A DNA stretch of 64,000 bases from Melanocharis versteri (Eukaryota > Chordata > Aves > Passeriformes > Melanocharitidae), in NCBI GenBank assembly GCA_013397845.1, contig VZTG01006781.1:1619592-1683591 (forward strand). The letters run 5' to 3'. This document shows, piece by piece, positions 1-12,140 of this stretch. Each line of letters begins with the position of its first letter. The stretch's first letter is position 1. The position numbers and the translations under genes were made by a program. The notes below the pieces were generated by a model. The model saw only the letters and a program-made list of their open reading frames with translations. It made no database searches and was not told the DNA's origin.

Positions 1-1396
1 TGCTGCACTCTGCTCCAAGTGCATCTCTTCTGTTGAGGTAAGGAAATTGTGGTGGATGTAAGTTCAGCTCCTTATAGCACCAGTTTGGGAGTGTAAAGTA
101 AACAAAAGAGGCTCTAGAGAAAAATATAACTATTTCATAAAATGTTCCCAGCTTGAAGCAAGAAGGCTAAAGAAATAGAACATCTCAATGTCAGAACAGC
201 AAATTAGTCTGTTTGCTGGCTAATGCTCGACTTAATTTGGCTCCAGTTTCCCCCACCCTTGGAAAAGGACCTGAAGGAAGGTGACCTACAGGCAGGTATG
301 ACTTTCCTGGTGTGAATCCACACATTCAGTGCCACAGAAATGCTTTGGCATCGAGGTGAGAGGTTTGCAGAGTGAGGATTGCGGGAGCAGCCTCATGCTC
401 TGCCCTTGAGAAGGCAACAGTGAACACCAGTGCCCACAGTGCTGTAACACAGGCACATCTCTGAAACCCTTGAAAAGTCATACATGCCTATAAATTTATT
501 ATAGCAAAAACCTAAATGGAATCCTAATGAACACAAAAGTTATCTGGTATAATATAGATACATGTAGCTATAAATATATTTATATGTATATACCACATTT
601 TTGTCTGGGAGAGTCTACTGGAAGCTGTAGCACATGTAATAGAAATTATGTGCAAGCTGAAGGATTTCAAATAATCCAAATAGCTCTTCTTTTTATCCTT
701 TCCACAAAATTAGTACAGGCTCTAAACATATTCACAAATCTAAACAGCAGAAAGCAGAATGTATATTACTTAAAATTTATACATAACATTACCAAATTAG
801 ATATGAGAGAGGCCTGTAGCAAATCATGTAGCAAAATGACAAGTAACGTTAAAAATCACTCTTCCTTTAAAGTATCCTTACTGCCAATAATTCTCAAGAT
901 CATACTTAATCAGTGTATTAGTTTACCACCCCATGGGGACACGAATCTTCATCTCTTTTAAAGTGTTTAAAGGATCACTCTCAGTACTCAGTGGTACCCC
1001 AATCTTGGATAGAAATGGTTAAAAAAGTACCAGTTAGCAATGGCTTCAAGTCTATAACTCAGCTAAGAATGAATCACTCTCTAGTTTTTGGATTTTGTAT
1101 TCTTACTTGTTATGAAGTTCACTGGCTGGCTGAGCAAAGCAAATAAGAATTTTTATGGAGAAGTACAGAAGTAAAGGAGTTCAGCTTCTGAATGAATATT
1201 TCCAAAAATAGGAAATTAAACTCTAACGACAAAAGCTGAGAGGAGGCCAAGGGAATTAGCTGTTCCGCTGTCACTCATTTTCCGAATTCCCTCTCCTTAG
1301 GCTAGACTTTTTAGGAGAGACAATTTTATCTTTGCACATTGGTGAGCAATAAACTTAGGGAACAAATTTCATGCCCCTTAGGCTTTGTGGAACAAA

Positions 1397-1434
<38 letters not shown>

Positions 1435-3195
1435 GTATAGGGGTTTTGTTTTGGTTTTTTTTCATAAGAGAGATAAAACTTGAAACAGAGGTATTGGTAT
1501 AAAAATTCCTTTTGTGTTGTAAAGATATGCCAAATTTGAGAAACAGGAAATGAGACAATCCTTTATCCTGGTAATTTTCATCATTTAGCCATAGGTAGGA
1601 AGGATTTTTAAACCACACCTTTCAAGCATACAGACAGAGGAGCACGATTTATGGAAGTTTCTGTTTCATGGTTGAGCCAACATTAACAGAGCCTCATATT
1701 TTACTGGTTTGCTATTTTTATTATATCAAATGTCTCTCTTCAGTTCTTGCAGCACACTGCATAACTATGGAAGCAAGTTCATCTTTTCTATGACAGAAAC
1801 ACTAAAATACAGATCCCCTAGGACAACCTCAATTTCTAAGATGGAAAGTTGATATTAAAACATACGAGTGATAGATGTCTACCTGCCACTGAGAACAGAT
1901 GGACTCTGGTCACTTCCTTTTTACTCGAGCTTTTGAATATATCTTTTTTTCAGTCAAGTTTATGACTTTCAAAGCTATTGGACTTTTTTTGGGGATACTC
2001 TGATCATTTGTCCATGTATCCTGTCCAAAAGCTATCAATTAAAGTTGTGCTGCTGACCACCCAGTCAGGAGATAGGATCTGAAAGTACAAGGCATCAACT
2101 CTAAAGAAATACAGACATATAAAGGACTGTTTTTTAACAAAATTGAATGGCAATATTAACGCCATAATTCAGCAAGTAAACTAAAAAACACAGTACAAAT
2201 TTTACACCAAAGAAGTCCACATGAAGTTTTTTGTTTGCTGTGTTTCTGAAAAAAATCCCACAAATTAAATAACCAAGTTCTTTACTACTGAAAATGTGCA
2301 TGTTAGTATTGAGAAACACTAACAGGTAGTTGGTATTTTAGGGCTGAATTTACCAATCCTTCAGACAGTGCGAGGAAAAACAAGAGCCTCAATGTAACCA
2401 CAGCTGAGAACGTCAGGATGAAATTAGAAGCCAGAAAAACACTGCATCAGGACAAAGCCTTTTCAACAACAGAAATCCTTTGAGGTTAGTAGTGAACTTT
2501 TTGTTTAGTGGCATGGTGGATCCTTGGCCTGTTTTCTTGGGCTTCTTGGTCTGCTAAGAGACTTGCAATATTCCCCTAAATTTTAGCTACATGTATTTCA
2601 GCACAGATCTCTGGCAAATCATGTAAGCCACCTCTCTGTTACTTGTGTCTAGTAGCAGGCATGGCCACACAGAAATAGAAGGGTGTATTAAATCTGCCTG
2701 CCATTCCTAAGCAAGGGTGTTCCACACAGCATCTCAGCCACCTCTGCTTCCTGCAGCTTGTGGGTACAGCACTGGGCTCCCCCGAACCCAGGACAGCAGA
2801 TGGGTCACAGCCGGAGGAAACTGTATGTCTTATGTTTGCACAAGCACAATAAATAGCACTGAAATACAAGTCTTCCAGACTCCTCAGCCTACTATGTTTA
2901 ACTAATCTTAAATTAGCTAATACAAATAGGCATCTTGAGCTCCATTCCCTCCCAAGGTCAGCAAACAAAATAGATACCAACAGATCCCAAGATTTTAGCT
3001 TCTCTGTGAGATTACACCAGAAAGCAAAACCAGTGTCATCTATGAAGCATTATTTTTGAGACTCATAAAGGTGGACAAACAGAAAATTTGATAGTTGTAT
3101 AGTATCTACTGGACCATTAAACCTACTTGCTGTCAGTATCTGTATTGTCATAATTCAATGAAGCCAAGCGCAATCACGTATTCAATACCACTTAG
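1..3195. other. Intergenic, no gene seen
   Basis: AT-rich unique sequence. The open frames here (for example 144 codons at 527-961, plus) have no recognisable domain and the residue make-up of translated non-coding DNA. Apart from the microsatellite listed separately I see no repeat or RNA gene. Confidence 0.7.
1400..1440. repeat. Compound (GT)n-(AT)n microsatellite
   Basis: About seven GT units run directly into about ten AT units, ending in TGTATAG. The pattern is read directly from the sequence. Such compound dinucleotide tracts are usually length-polymorphic. Confidence 0.95.
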
Positions 3196-3420
3196 CTTTT
3201 GTACAGTACTTTTCATCAGTGCTGTTCATCAGCACCTAGCAGTTTATAAAAAAAGAGTGTTTCATTATCACATCTTAGCAGGTAAAATGATAGCTGAGAC
3301 AAAAGAGAGAAAGTGACTTGCTGAAGGTCATTCAACAGGCACAAGGCAGAGCAGGGAATAGATGACAAGTCTCGTGAATCCCCATCCAGCATTCTTGCCA
3401 TCAGATAGCACAGTCCCTCA
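3196..3420 (-). mobile_element. MIR-type CORE-SINE remnant
   Basis: The plus strand reads as the reverse complement of a MIR/CORE-SINE. The best-preserved part, about 3310-3410, matches the core in order: AAGTGACTTGCTGAAGGTCA, then GCAGAGCAGGGAATAGA, then a decayed block ending in TCTTGCCA. The stretch 3196-3300 looks like the LINE-derived end, with a GTACAGTACTTT start and TTATCACATC. There is no coding capacity. MIR elements are pre-avian fossils, so the high divergence is expected. Family identification is from memory of the consensus. Confidence 0.75.
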
Positions 3421-6400
3421 CAGTAACTCACTGTTCCTCTGCTCTTTCAGCAGCCTGCTGCAAAATACATTCTTCACTCTAGATAACTGTGTCCTTATAT
3501 ATTGGAGGAGATAAATACGGGTAGTGTGTGGAAAACCTAGAAGAATTCATCTACGGTGAAAGTGGGTAAGAAATAGCAGTCAATCTTAAGCTACCAGCAG
3601 GAAGAATAAGTGCCATTCCCTCCCTAGAAGGAGTTTACAAGAGTCTGAATAAGGTCACAGAGTAAGTTACCACAAATGTCTTTGATCTCTGTTTTCATCT
3701 CAAGATGTGAATTTGAAGGCAAAGCAAGCCATGAGGTGGACAAGAGATGTCTCAGAAAACTCTCATGTGGACTGCCAAGTATTCAGAAACAACACAAAAT
3801 GAGGCCACAACTGGATTTCTTTGGGATTTTTCCAGATAGGTACCTGTGGAGTTTCAGACATTTCCATGGCCACTCTTTAGCAGATGTTGAAATAAAAGTT
3901 ACCATTTCCTGCTCCTTAAGGGTTCTTAGAATTAGGCTTCCAGCCATAGGCTTATCTAAAATCCATGGAATCCAATTAAAACTGTACCAAAGTCTAGACT
4001 GAATTATCTTTTCAGGAACTATTGGTAACATGAATTAGAAGTTTCCATTCAGCTTCTGCTGAAAGCATCTATTGCTGGTAAAACAAAATAAATTCCATCT
4101 AATGAAATAACAGCTGATGGTCATGCATGCGATACAATTGAAAGACGATTGATTAGACTTTTAGATTTTCAATTGTCAATTGACAACTAGTCCTGCACTT
4201 GATTTCCTTTCTTCGGAATTTGAATACCTATATCCACAATTTCAGTGTTTATATCATAAACACTATGAGTATCTCAGCTTTGCCAGTCAGTGTTGAGGTT
4301 ATATGCTGGAGAATTGGAGTGACCTAAGAGTCATCCTCTTGCACTGTCACAGTCCATACAGAGATCTAATCTAATAACTAAGACATCTTCTCCAAAATAT
4401 AGGCATTTTTTCTGCATTTCGGCTACTCTACACTTGTTGATCATCCCTCTAGATGCAGGCTTGGAATAAAATAAGGTATGGTGCCCTTTCTTCACTGAAT
4501 GACCCCTGAGAAGGGATAATGCACTGCTAGATTTCAATGTGCAGTGGCAAAATCATATCACTGACCACTTAAAATCATTGAAGAGTATACAGATTTTATT
4601 GCAAAGTCTAGCAACACCCCAGCAGAAAAATTTATTCACTTTAATTTCCCCAAATGCATTAGCAGAGCAATTATTTTTTCACTTTGCTAAAAAGCAGTTG
4701 CACTCCTATATCTCAGATACAGCCTCCAAAATAAACAAAGCAGTAAACAAAGCAATTAGTTCCTGAAATAAAGATCCTGGTTTTTTAAGGCAAGCAACCA
4801 GTAAAAAACTTTTTTTCCTGAGCTTTTTATTCAGAAGTCCCAAGATATTTCCGTCTTACAAGATCCTCTGGAGACTGGAAGTGCGACTATAATAATTTTA
4901 CAGATTCTGAAGGCTAGTCATGCAAAGTTTATTTTTCTTGCTAAACTTTTCACAAAGCACCATCAGTGTTGGGAACAGAGTACAAGAGAGCTGCCTCTTC
5001 TGTCCTTGTTACAGAACTACTCCAACACAGCAGCATCTGTAGCAACAGTTCTTGTTAATATTATTTAAAACTGTGATCAGTCTTATTGCTAGACTCCTAC
5101 AAAAGTTTAATATTTATAACATATTTCTATGTCCATTATTGTTGATTTAAAAGTAAAATAAAATCAAAAGTAAGGCTGACAGACTTATAGAGTTGAATGT
5201 CAAAGAGCAAAAGAAAACATGGTAATAATAAAATTATTATAATGCAATGTGGTAGCAGCCAACATACAGGACCTTTCAAAGGTACCTCATTTTCAGAATC
5301 AATCTCTTCAACAGCCTTTCTCTTCAGTCACATGAAATCAATCTGATTACTTCTAACAAAGTTATATATATATAAAAATCCTATCATGTATTACAACATA
5401 AGGCATTTCTCATCAGGCAGGGAGACACAGCAGGAATCACACAAAGACATCTATTTCTAGTCCTGAAGATTTCCATGTATTAAACAACCACCTGTGTCTA
5501 ATTCTGTAGGGAGGAGGAATTGATTTTAATAATATTTTCCAAACTATTACAATTACTTAAAAAGAAACAATCTGTCATTTCTGAAATATGAGAACATGGG
5601 ATGTTTCTCAGTGAAGTCCTAAAAATACTCCAGCTTTTAGAGTAAAACATGTAATTCCAACCTTAGAGAATATCATTCATAAGGCCTCTCACTATTATTT
5701 TTCAAAGGTGAATATTTTTCACCTTTTTTCCAAGCCAACATATTGCAGGCAAGGAAAAGTACATCCCTCTCTGCTGCCTGAATCTACATGGCATCTGCAT
5801 CAGTAGTTCTGGAAGCAGAGTTTTGGAACACAGGAAGCTGATGATCATGGGAGCATGAAAAATACACTTTTTCACTTGACTGAAATTTATTGAAATGTGC
5901 AGCACCACTTAGTGTACCACCAGCATCCCAGATGTAGAATTTGCATATGGAGGCAGCAGTGAGCATGCCCACCTGGTATATTCTCTCCTAATGTCACTAA
6001 ACAAACTGTTGAAACGCAATATTGTCAAAAAATAATAAATACCATTGACATGAAAACCATGAGACACCAATCAAATGGATTAAAATACTATCTTCTATAA
6101 ATTAATATATAGCAATTGCAATTAAAATACAGGCCTAGAAGAGAAAATAAAGTCATTAACTGAAAAAAGATGTGTTAAGATATCTACCTATCCCAAAGGT
6201 ACTGAGCAATATACAACTTCTTTTATAGTTATGCAATATCATTTTCACATAGACAACTCAGCACTCAGCAAGGACAGGTTTTGGCTCTTGCACTTTGTGG
6301 GAGGGTTTGGGTTAGTATTTTTCTGGATTTAAAAGACAGCAGATGAGGGCCAGTGAAGATGAAGAAGTCTGTTTTTTCTCCATAAGGATGGGAGTTTTTT

Positions 6401-6480
6401 ACCATTTGTGTTTTAGGGGTTATCTATCAGGGGGTAGTATGAATGCATATCCTTTGAATTTAGGTGGGTAGCTATAGGTA
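3421..6480. other. Intergenic, no gene seen
   Basis: AT-rich unique sequence with no recognisable repeat or coding exon. The only structure I note is a short perfect palindrome at 4173-4186, listed separately. Confidence 0.65.
4173..4186. promoter_or_regulatory. 14-bp perfect palindrome with TALE half-sites
   Basis: TTGTCAATTGACAA equals its own reverse complement and contains divergent TGTCA and TGACA half-sites, the core bound by MEIS/PKNOX/TGIF homeodomain proteins. A function is inference only, because a 14-bp palindrome can arise by chance in 64 kb of AT-rich DNA. Confidence 0.25.
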
Positions 6481-6481
6481 G

Positions 6482-6503
6482 TGACAGGTCACCTGCCTGT
6501 CTG
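6482..6503. promoter_or_regulatory. Inverted TGACAG pair around a CACCTG E-box
   Basis: GACAGG at 6483-6488 and its exact inverse CCTGTC at 6496-6501 flank TCACCTG. This gives two MEIS/PKNOX-type TGACAG sites in opposite orientation with a ZEB/SNAI-type CACCTG E-box between them. Motifs are read directly. Occupancy is not shown. Confidence 0.25.
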
Positions 6504-7084
6504 TTGGTTTTATTTTTTCTCATTTCACCACAGATGTCAATGCTGTTAACAGACATAAACAGTGTGTGTTTATACTTAATTTTGTATGCTTGTGGTTAGA
6601 AATCTAGTTTGGTTCAAAGTCAAGGCAAACTTGGACATAAAATGTCTCACAGGAAGAGCTATTGAAAACATGCAGGTGAAAGATCAGCTATAGAAGTAAA
6701 AAGTAATAATCCAGATCTTAATGTTCTAACCTCTCATTAAAATCTTTGGAAAGAACTTCTATAGAAAGATATCTAGCAACAACTCACTTATAATATTACA
6801 TTAGCATAATTTTAAACTTCCAGTGGAAAATGAAACAAATCATTCCCGTAAATAAAAGAGAAAGATGAATGACAGGGTTTTATTACCAAAGGAACCACTG
6901 GCACTCTAATTAGCAACACAAGGATTATACTTAGGGCGGATGAATCCCCTAAAGTGCGAGCAGTATTTTTACCTCCTTCTATCAGGAAAGGAAAAGTTTA
7001 GGTCATCTGAGGGAAATCAAGGAAGTGGAGAAAAATACAATTATACGTCCTTTTCTCCTCCTCTAAAGACAAGCTGGACATTCC
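6504..7084. other. Intergenic, no gene seen
   Basis: AT-rich unique sequence with TAAT-type motifs and no repeat or exon that I can recognise. Confidence 0.6.
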
Positions 7085-7175
7085 CAGGCTGGGCGTTGGT
7101 CTCAGCACGTGCCGGGAGGTGTGAGTGCCCGTGCACCGCACCGTGCTGGGAGGACGGCGAACGCCCCTCTCCCCC
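7085..7175. promoter_or_regulatory. Small CpG cluster
   Basis: Nine CpG dinucleotides fall between about 7094 and 7163, including a CACGTG E-box-like CACGTGCC. The surrounding kilobases have almost none. It is too short for a formal CpG island, but it suggests local protection from methylation-driven CpG loss. An 84-codon open frame across it (6940-7194, plus) shows no domain and I do not call it a gene. Confidence 0.4.
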
Positions 7176-7489
7176 AACAATCACTCTCTGTTAATATTTG
7201 ATAGACAGCCAAAGCGCTTCTGTGAAGAAAACGAGTGAACCACCTATGAAAAAATAAACTGCTTTTCAAGAACATCCATCACTGGAAAGGGCTGATTTTC
7301 TTGTCCTCAAACAACCTTGTTCCTAAGGCTCCTGGGCTGCCTCTGAGTTGTAGGAAAGAACATATTGGGGGTTCGCTATATGGTGTGATCTCTTTTGTTA
7401 CTCACTCACTCGTTCATTTTCTCTTTCCTGCACCGGCACAGGGTGCCTGACTGTGAAACCAAGGAGCCACTAAACTGACCCATATTGCT

Positions 7490-8170
7490 GTTGTGACACT
7501 AGTAAACTACACATATTAATACCAAGGCATCTAGCATGGCACTAATAGTTGGATTATTAGTGGCTGAACAAGCAGGCTTAGGCAGCCTTTATTAGGCTAA
7601 TGAACAGATTTTTCCAACCAATGTCCCTAATCACCGTGCCTGCCTGCAGTAAAATAGCATGAATAACTGTTAAACCAGATACAATTAAGGTCCTCACTGG
7701 GATTAGAGCTACGGAGCGGCTGTTCCCAGGCACCTAGATCCCTGTTTCCTAATTCTAGTTAATAGGAGACCTTCTGCCTGCTTTCTGCCTTAAGCCAGTA
7801 AAGGAGAAGGGGAGGGAGGGGAGGGAAAAACCCTTTGCAGAATATCAGATCCTCTCTCCTAACCTTTCCTGGATGAATAGAGACGGATTGTGAATCGTGC
7901 AAACCTAACATCTTCTAGAACAATGAGGCCCTTCAGCGATAACAATAGTACTAATCATAATAGTAGGCAGCTCCAGCCCCTTTCTATCATGTGCAAACAG
8001 TTGGGGCAGAATATGAAATTGCTTTAGAAATAGATACTGACTTTCCCCCCCCCTCCCTTTCACTTGCCTACTAAGAATAGCCTAATTTATTCATGCTTTT
8101 ATTTGGCAACAGAAACTAGGCTGACCTGCCTCCCTTTTTATTCACACAGATAAAAGGGCTTTGGCAAAAA
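7490..8170. promoter_or_regulatory. Candidate conserved non-coding element
   Basis: This is a dense, non-repetitive block of balanced composition. It is rich in homeodomain-type cores (CATTAATA-like, TTATTAGG, CTAATTCTAG, TAATCATAATAG) and includes CCTAATTTATTCATG near 8090. It lacks low-complexity tracts except the purine run at 7800-7830. The texture resembles deeply conserved enhancers of developmental genes, but conservation cannot be seen in one sequence. No coding frame runs through it. Confidence 0.4.
7800..7830 (+). repeat. Polypurine tract with G-quadruplex motif
   Basis: Thirty-one consecutive purines. Within it, 7809-7825 reads GGGG-A-GGG-A-GGGG-A-GGG: four G runs with single-base loops, the arrangement known to form very stable quadruplexes. 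It lies inside the candidate regulatory block 7490-8170. Confidence 0.85.
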
Positions 8171-8209
8171 GGCAGAGGACACTCTCTGCATTTAAAGGTG
8201 TCTAGTGTT

Positions 8210-8730
8210 GCTCTCCAAAGGAATGACAGAATGGTTACTGCTTCTTTCATTGGTCCTCCTCTGCTCTCTGGCCTTCATCTCTTTTCTCTCCGACTTTCTT
8301 TGGGGCTGTTCATGCCATAAAAACTAGGTTAAATCTGGGGCGGAGGGGAGGGGAGAGAGTAAAAGAAACTCAAGTGCCTTCAGCATCTCGTTCAGAATAG
8401 TGTGGCACTGTGCAGCTACAGAGGTCCTATGTGTAACTCACAGTCTTGGAGCTCCGGGAAGAGAGCATGATTTAGAGATTTTGCTGAGAGCGTGTGTGTT
8501 TGGCAAGGGGGGAAAGAAGGGGGACTGAAAAGGGCTTGCGTTAACCCTTCTCCTATCTTTGTGTAACAAAGGTTGCTACTCAGAAAAGGCGAGTCACTTC
8601 AGAGACACCTTGCATACCAAACCCGATCCGTATGAGACAGCCTGGCTGCATAGATCGCGCTGACGTCCCCGGCTGTGCTCACGGCAGAGCCCTCCCGAGC
8701 AGCACACGCGGCCGAGCCGTCACGCTGCAG
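8210..8730 (+). promoter_or_regulatory. CpG-rich, promoter-like segment
   Basis: Fourteen CpGs fall in 8590-8724, against near absence in the flanks. Upstream are an ATTGG (inverted CCAAT) at 8249-8253, a CATAAAAA TATA-like box at 8316-8323, a GGGGCGGAG GC box at 8337-8345, and a near-CRE TGACGTCC close to 8661. This could be the promoter of an unannotated non-coding transcript or a CpG-bearing enhancer. No downstream exon can be recognised, so transcription is inference and the strand is a guess from motif order. Confidence 0.35.
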
Positions 8731-11700
8731 ACAGATAACAGCAGAGTTAATTGCTGAGTACAAACACAGGCATCTTTCAAGCTGGACAAAACCCCTACGT
8801 ATCCAAACACAGCTTCAGCGGCTGCCTGCGCATCCACTTGGTGAGCAAAGAGCTGGGTTATCTGGCGCTGGATAGAGGCAAGAGGGCTTCTGTCTGGGTG
8901 AGGAAAGTTCAGCTGCTCCCTGCTCGATTAGCAAAACCTCAGTCTAAATAATAATTTTTAACAACGTATCAGAGGTGGTTGGTTATGTGTTTTGGCACTC
9001 CTGACGGTGCTGCAAAAGAGCAGGAGCACTGCCCGGCTGTGGTGCCAGGGACCGTCTGCACAAGATAGCCACGACCAGTCACCCACAAAGCAGGGTCTTC
9101 TCCAGGCTACTGGTGCCTCGCCTTCTCCATAAGTTCCTTTCAGGGGTTTCAGGTGGTTTTCCCCATAATTCCACTTTTCTCTTGAGCTTATCTCATTGCA
9201 TGCGAAATATTTTTATAAAAGATGATCTAGAAAGTCACATAAAGAGGAGTCTGAAAAAACAAACACTGAGGATGTTGGTGTAAAAGACCAGCTTAATAGT
9301 ATCTCCTGCCCTTTTAAATTCAACCACACGCACCACAGACTAATACTTGCCCTGCTCAACATCCGACTCCTGGTCTATATTTGTGATTTATCACCCAAAT
9401 GACTGATTTTCTTCCTTCTGCACCTTTTGGACTACCTCATTTTCTCAGCTATGCCAAAATAAATATGAATTCAACAGATATATTATGGCTTACTCCACTG
9501 CAACTGAGAGCAGAATGTGACTTGTCTTCTCAGATGCATTATTAAAGAACCTAGCAAGAGCACAGATTTTCCTGCTATGTTATCACATGATAAGGTCAAG
9601 TTGATCTGCAAAGTGAAACCTTTCAGAATTTTATTTGGCAGTTTGCTTTAAAACATCAAGTGGTAAATGGTTTCTGCTCTATTTCAGTTCTCATGAACAC
9701 AGTTCTTTTACGACTGAACCCTTCAACAGGTTAGCAAACATTGTCTCTCTGCCAAGACATGCCATTTCTTTTTTTGTAGAATACTTCTTTTCTTCATTCC
9801 TCTGCCAACCCTTTTCTCTTCTCCACACACTGCTTTCAGATTGCCAAGACATGATCGTGTGCTTTAAAGTTGATTTCGGAATTACTTGGCATATCTTCTT
9901 AGCTTTCATCTATTTTCCTATCTGGAAACACAATAGAAAGCTTTGACTTTCAAGAATTATTTTTTTTAAGCGTCTCTTTCGAGAAGCTATCAAAGTGCTA
10001 GCTACCACTGATTTTGTGTAAGAAACTAGACCATCAGGATTAATATTCTTTTCATATACAGTTGAGAAAGGTTGAAACTTCAAAGCTAAAATCCAGATAT
10101 AACCTCCCTGCAAAGCTCAGGTATTGGCATCTTCTTATCAATCTTAAAAATGAGATGTAAAAAGTCTTATGCAAGAGTACATATCCTAATCACCTCCAGC
10201 ACTGTCCAAGAAGGATTCAGACACCATGTAACCATATAAAATGCACCAGATTGGGCATCCAGAGGGTTGTGTCCGTAAGAAGTCTATTAGTAGAGTTAAA
10301 GCCACAAATAGTAGTTGTGGGCATCTCATCTGTTGTTCTGTTACACTGGCAACAAAACATCACTCTCGCTTCTCCCACTGATCAAAAGATCTTTCCAAGT
10401 CCTCAACTCATTCTGGTAGCTCTGTCCTAAATGCTGTTTCTATTTTTTCCACACACTCTGTGAAGTTGAGGCTCAGTCACCCCGGAGTTGTCTCCCTATC
10501 TTCCTACTCCTTACACAGCCAATAACCATACTTGCCATTTTAAGAGGAAGCCTCTATTTGGTAGTCCAGAATTACCTGGGTTTCTGTCGTTACCCCAATC
10601 CCCTTTTCATGTCACTGCATTGATGGACATGATCTCCACCTTTGAAGTGTGACCTACATTGTCTGTCCATAGATGTAGGATTTTGCATTCAGCTGCATTA
10701 TTTCAGACTGTTTATTTCTGCAGCCATTACATCTCTCCCTTAACTCTTCAGGGTGAAACCTTTTTGGGCAGTCACTATACCTGGCAATGTGTTGATGTGG
10801 TGCCAGATCTTCGTGTTCAATGAACTTTACTGGCCTTCTCCTCTCCACATACCATTCACACAGCCGTCTTTATGTTGGGCTCCTTCTCAATGCCTCTAAG
10901 TATTCAGATGCAAAGATATCACATGAGCCACCACATGTCTGTTTACTGCCTCTCTTCCATTGCCTTGAGTTCAACACAAAAATATGCTTATTTACATAAC
11001 CTCTTGTCAGACATGCATACTTAAAGGCTAACCTGGCCACACAGCACAAAATCATGAGCTTGCTTGCCAAGACCTTGCACTCCTACTCTTCATAATAGGT
11101 TTCAGAAGCATCTACGAAAGTCAGAAATACCTTTTCTGTCAATAGAGCACAGAAAGGCCAAACTCAGGACAGTCTTTGAGCTGCATACATCACATGTATT
11201 TATAGACCAAAGATCAATACATATTTCAGATGTATCTATATTTAATAGGTGGGACTTAAAAGACACAATCCAGAACAGAGGTATTCTCCTCAACTAGTTC
11301 TTGCCATACACACTGGCAATCAATCTATCCTATGGAGAAATGACTCTCAAACGAGGCTTTGTGGGGTGTCAGTTGCAATCTATCAGCCAGAACAGTTTAG
11401 GCTTCCCTGTGTAAATGAGGATCCAGGATTTTTAGAGTGAGAATCTGTTTTAATGCTTTTTTGGCCTTTCCATGGGCTGATGCTACAGGTTTGATGGGAT
11501 CAGTGAAGGGCTCAATGCATGACAACAAAACAGTAAAATCTCTGCAGGTTCAGAAACTATTCTTAGCAGTAGGGAGTCTATATTTTCTTGAAAATATTCC
11601 AGAAGAATAATTCCCAGTGCACAATATGGAGAGAACCAAGCTACTCAAATAATACAAAAATGTCTTAGTAAAATGTGACTTTGTTAATTTTTCCCAGGAG

Positions 11701-11805
11701 AAACATATAAATCACCTGTTGTATTTTGCCAATTAAAGGACAGTGATTTTAAAATTCATCTCTGCAAGTTTTTCAAAATTCCTCAGTATTTCATCCCTCA
11801 AACAT
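8731..11805. other. Intergenic, no gene seen
   Basis: Unique AT-rich sequence. Several short open frames overlap between 9635 and 11440, but none resembles a known protein. One small ancient repeat relic at 9489-9521 is listed separately. Confidence 0.6.
9489..9521. repeat. Fragment of ancient amniote palindromic repeat
   Basis: The run CAACTGAGAGCAGAATGTGA closely resembles a phrase in a very common amniote interspersed repeat, a MITE-like palindrome whose arms carry ACTCCAnTGnAACTGAGAGCAGAATnTGGCC. The copy is short and decayed, and I do not recall the family name. Confidence 0.4.
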
Positions 11806-12140
11806 TTAATTGCTTCTGACTGCCTTCAGGAGTTGTACTGGAATAAAAGCCGTTGTGCAAGGCAGCTGGGAGATCTCAAGCAGTTCCAACTTTTCCCAGT
11901 TAATTCTATAGCCTGAAAGCAAGCCAAAATCTTGGATTAACACTAGAAGGGCGAGGATTGTGGCTTCAGAGTTTGTTGCAAACAAAAGCACATTGTCAGT
12001 GTATAGCATCCAATGGTACTTCAGTGAACTATCCCTGATACCCTGAGTGCTTGGGTGAAAGCATACCATGATTGCCATTTATTTTGGGGCATCAGCAAAC
12101 TCTGATGTTGTTGCAAGCCCATAGGGAGCAGGCATTTGTA
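11806..12140 (-). mobile_element. Decayed L1-superfamily reverse transcriptase
   Basis: On the minus strand a 90-codon frame (12078 to 11806) reads through RT palm signatures in the right order: HPSTQGI (residues 8-14), then WMLYTDNVLLF (23-33) where the family has YADDVLLF, then a helix ending DFGLLSGYRINWEKLE (50-65), which corresponds to the SGYKINxxKSE block of L1/Tx1 elements. The catalytic box at 11992-12003 reads YTDN instead of YADD. A CLLP fragment in another frame at 12118-12134 lies where the GCPLSP box should be, so there is at least one frameshift. No intact element remains. CR1 and L2 RTs do not use the SGYKIN block, so I favour the L1/Tx1 group. It is a fossil with no expected function. 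Confidence 0.75.
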
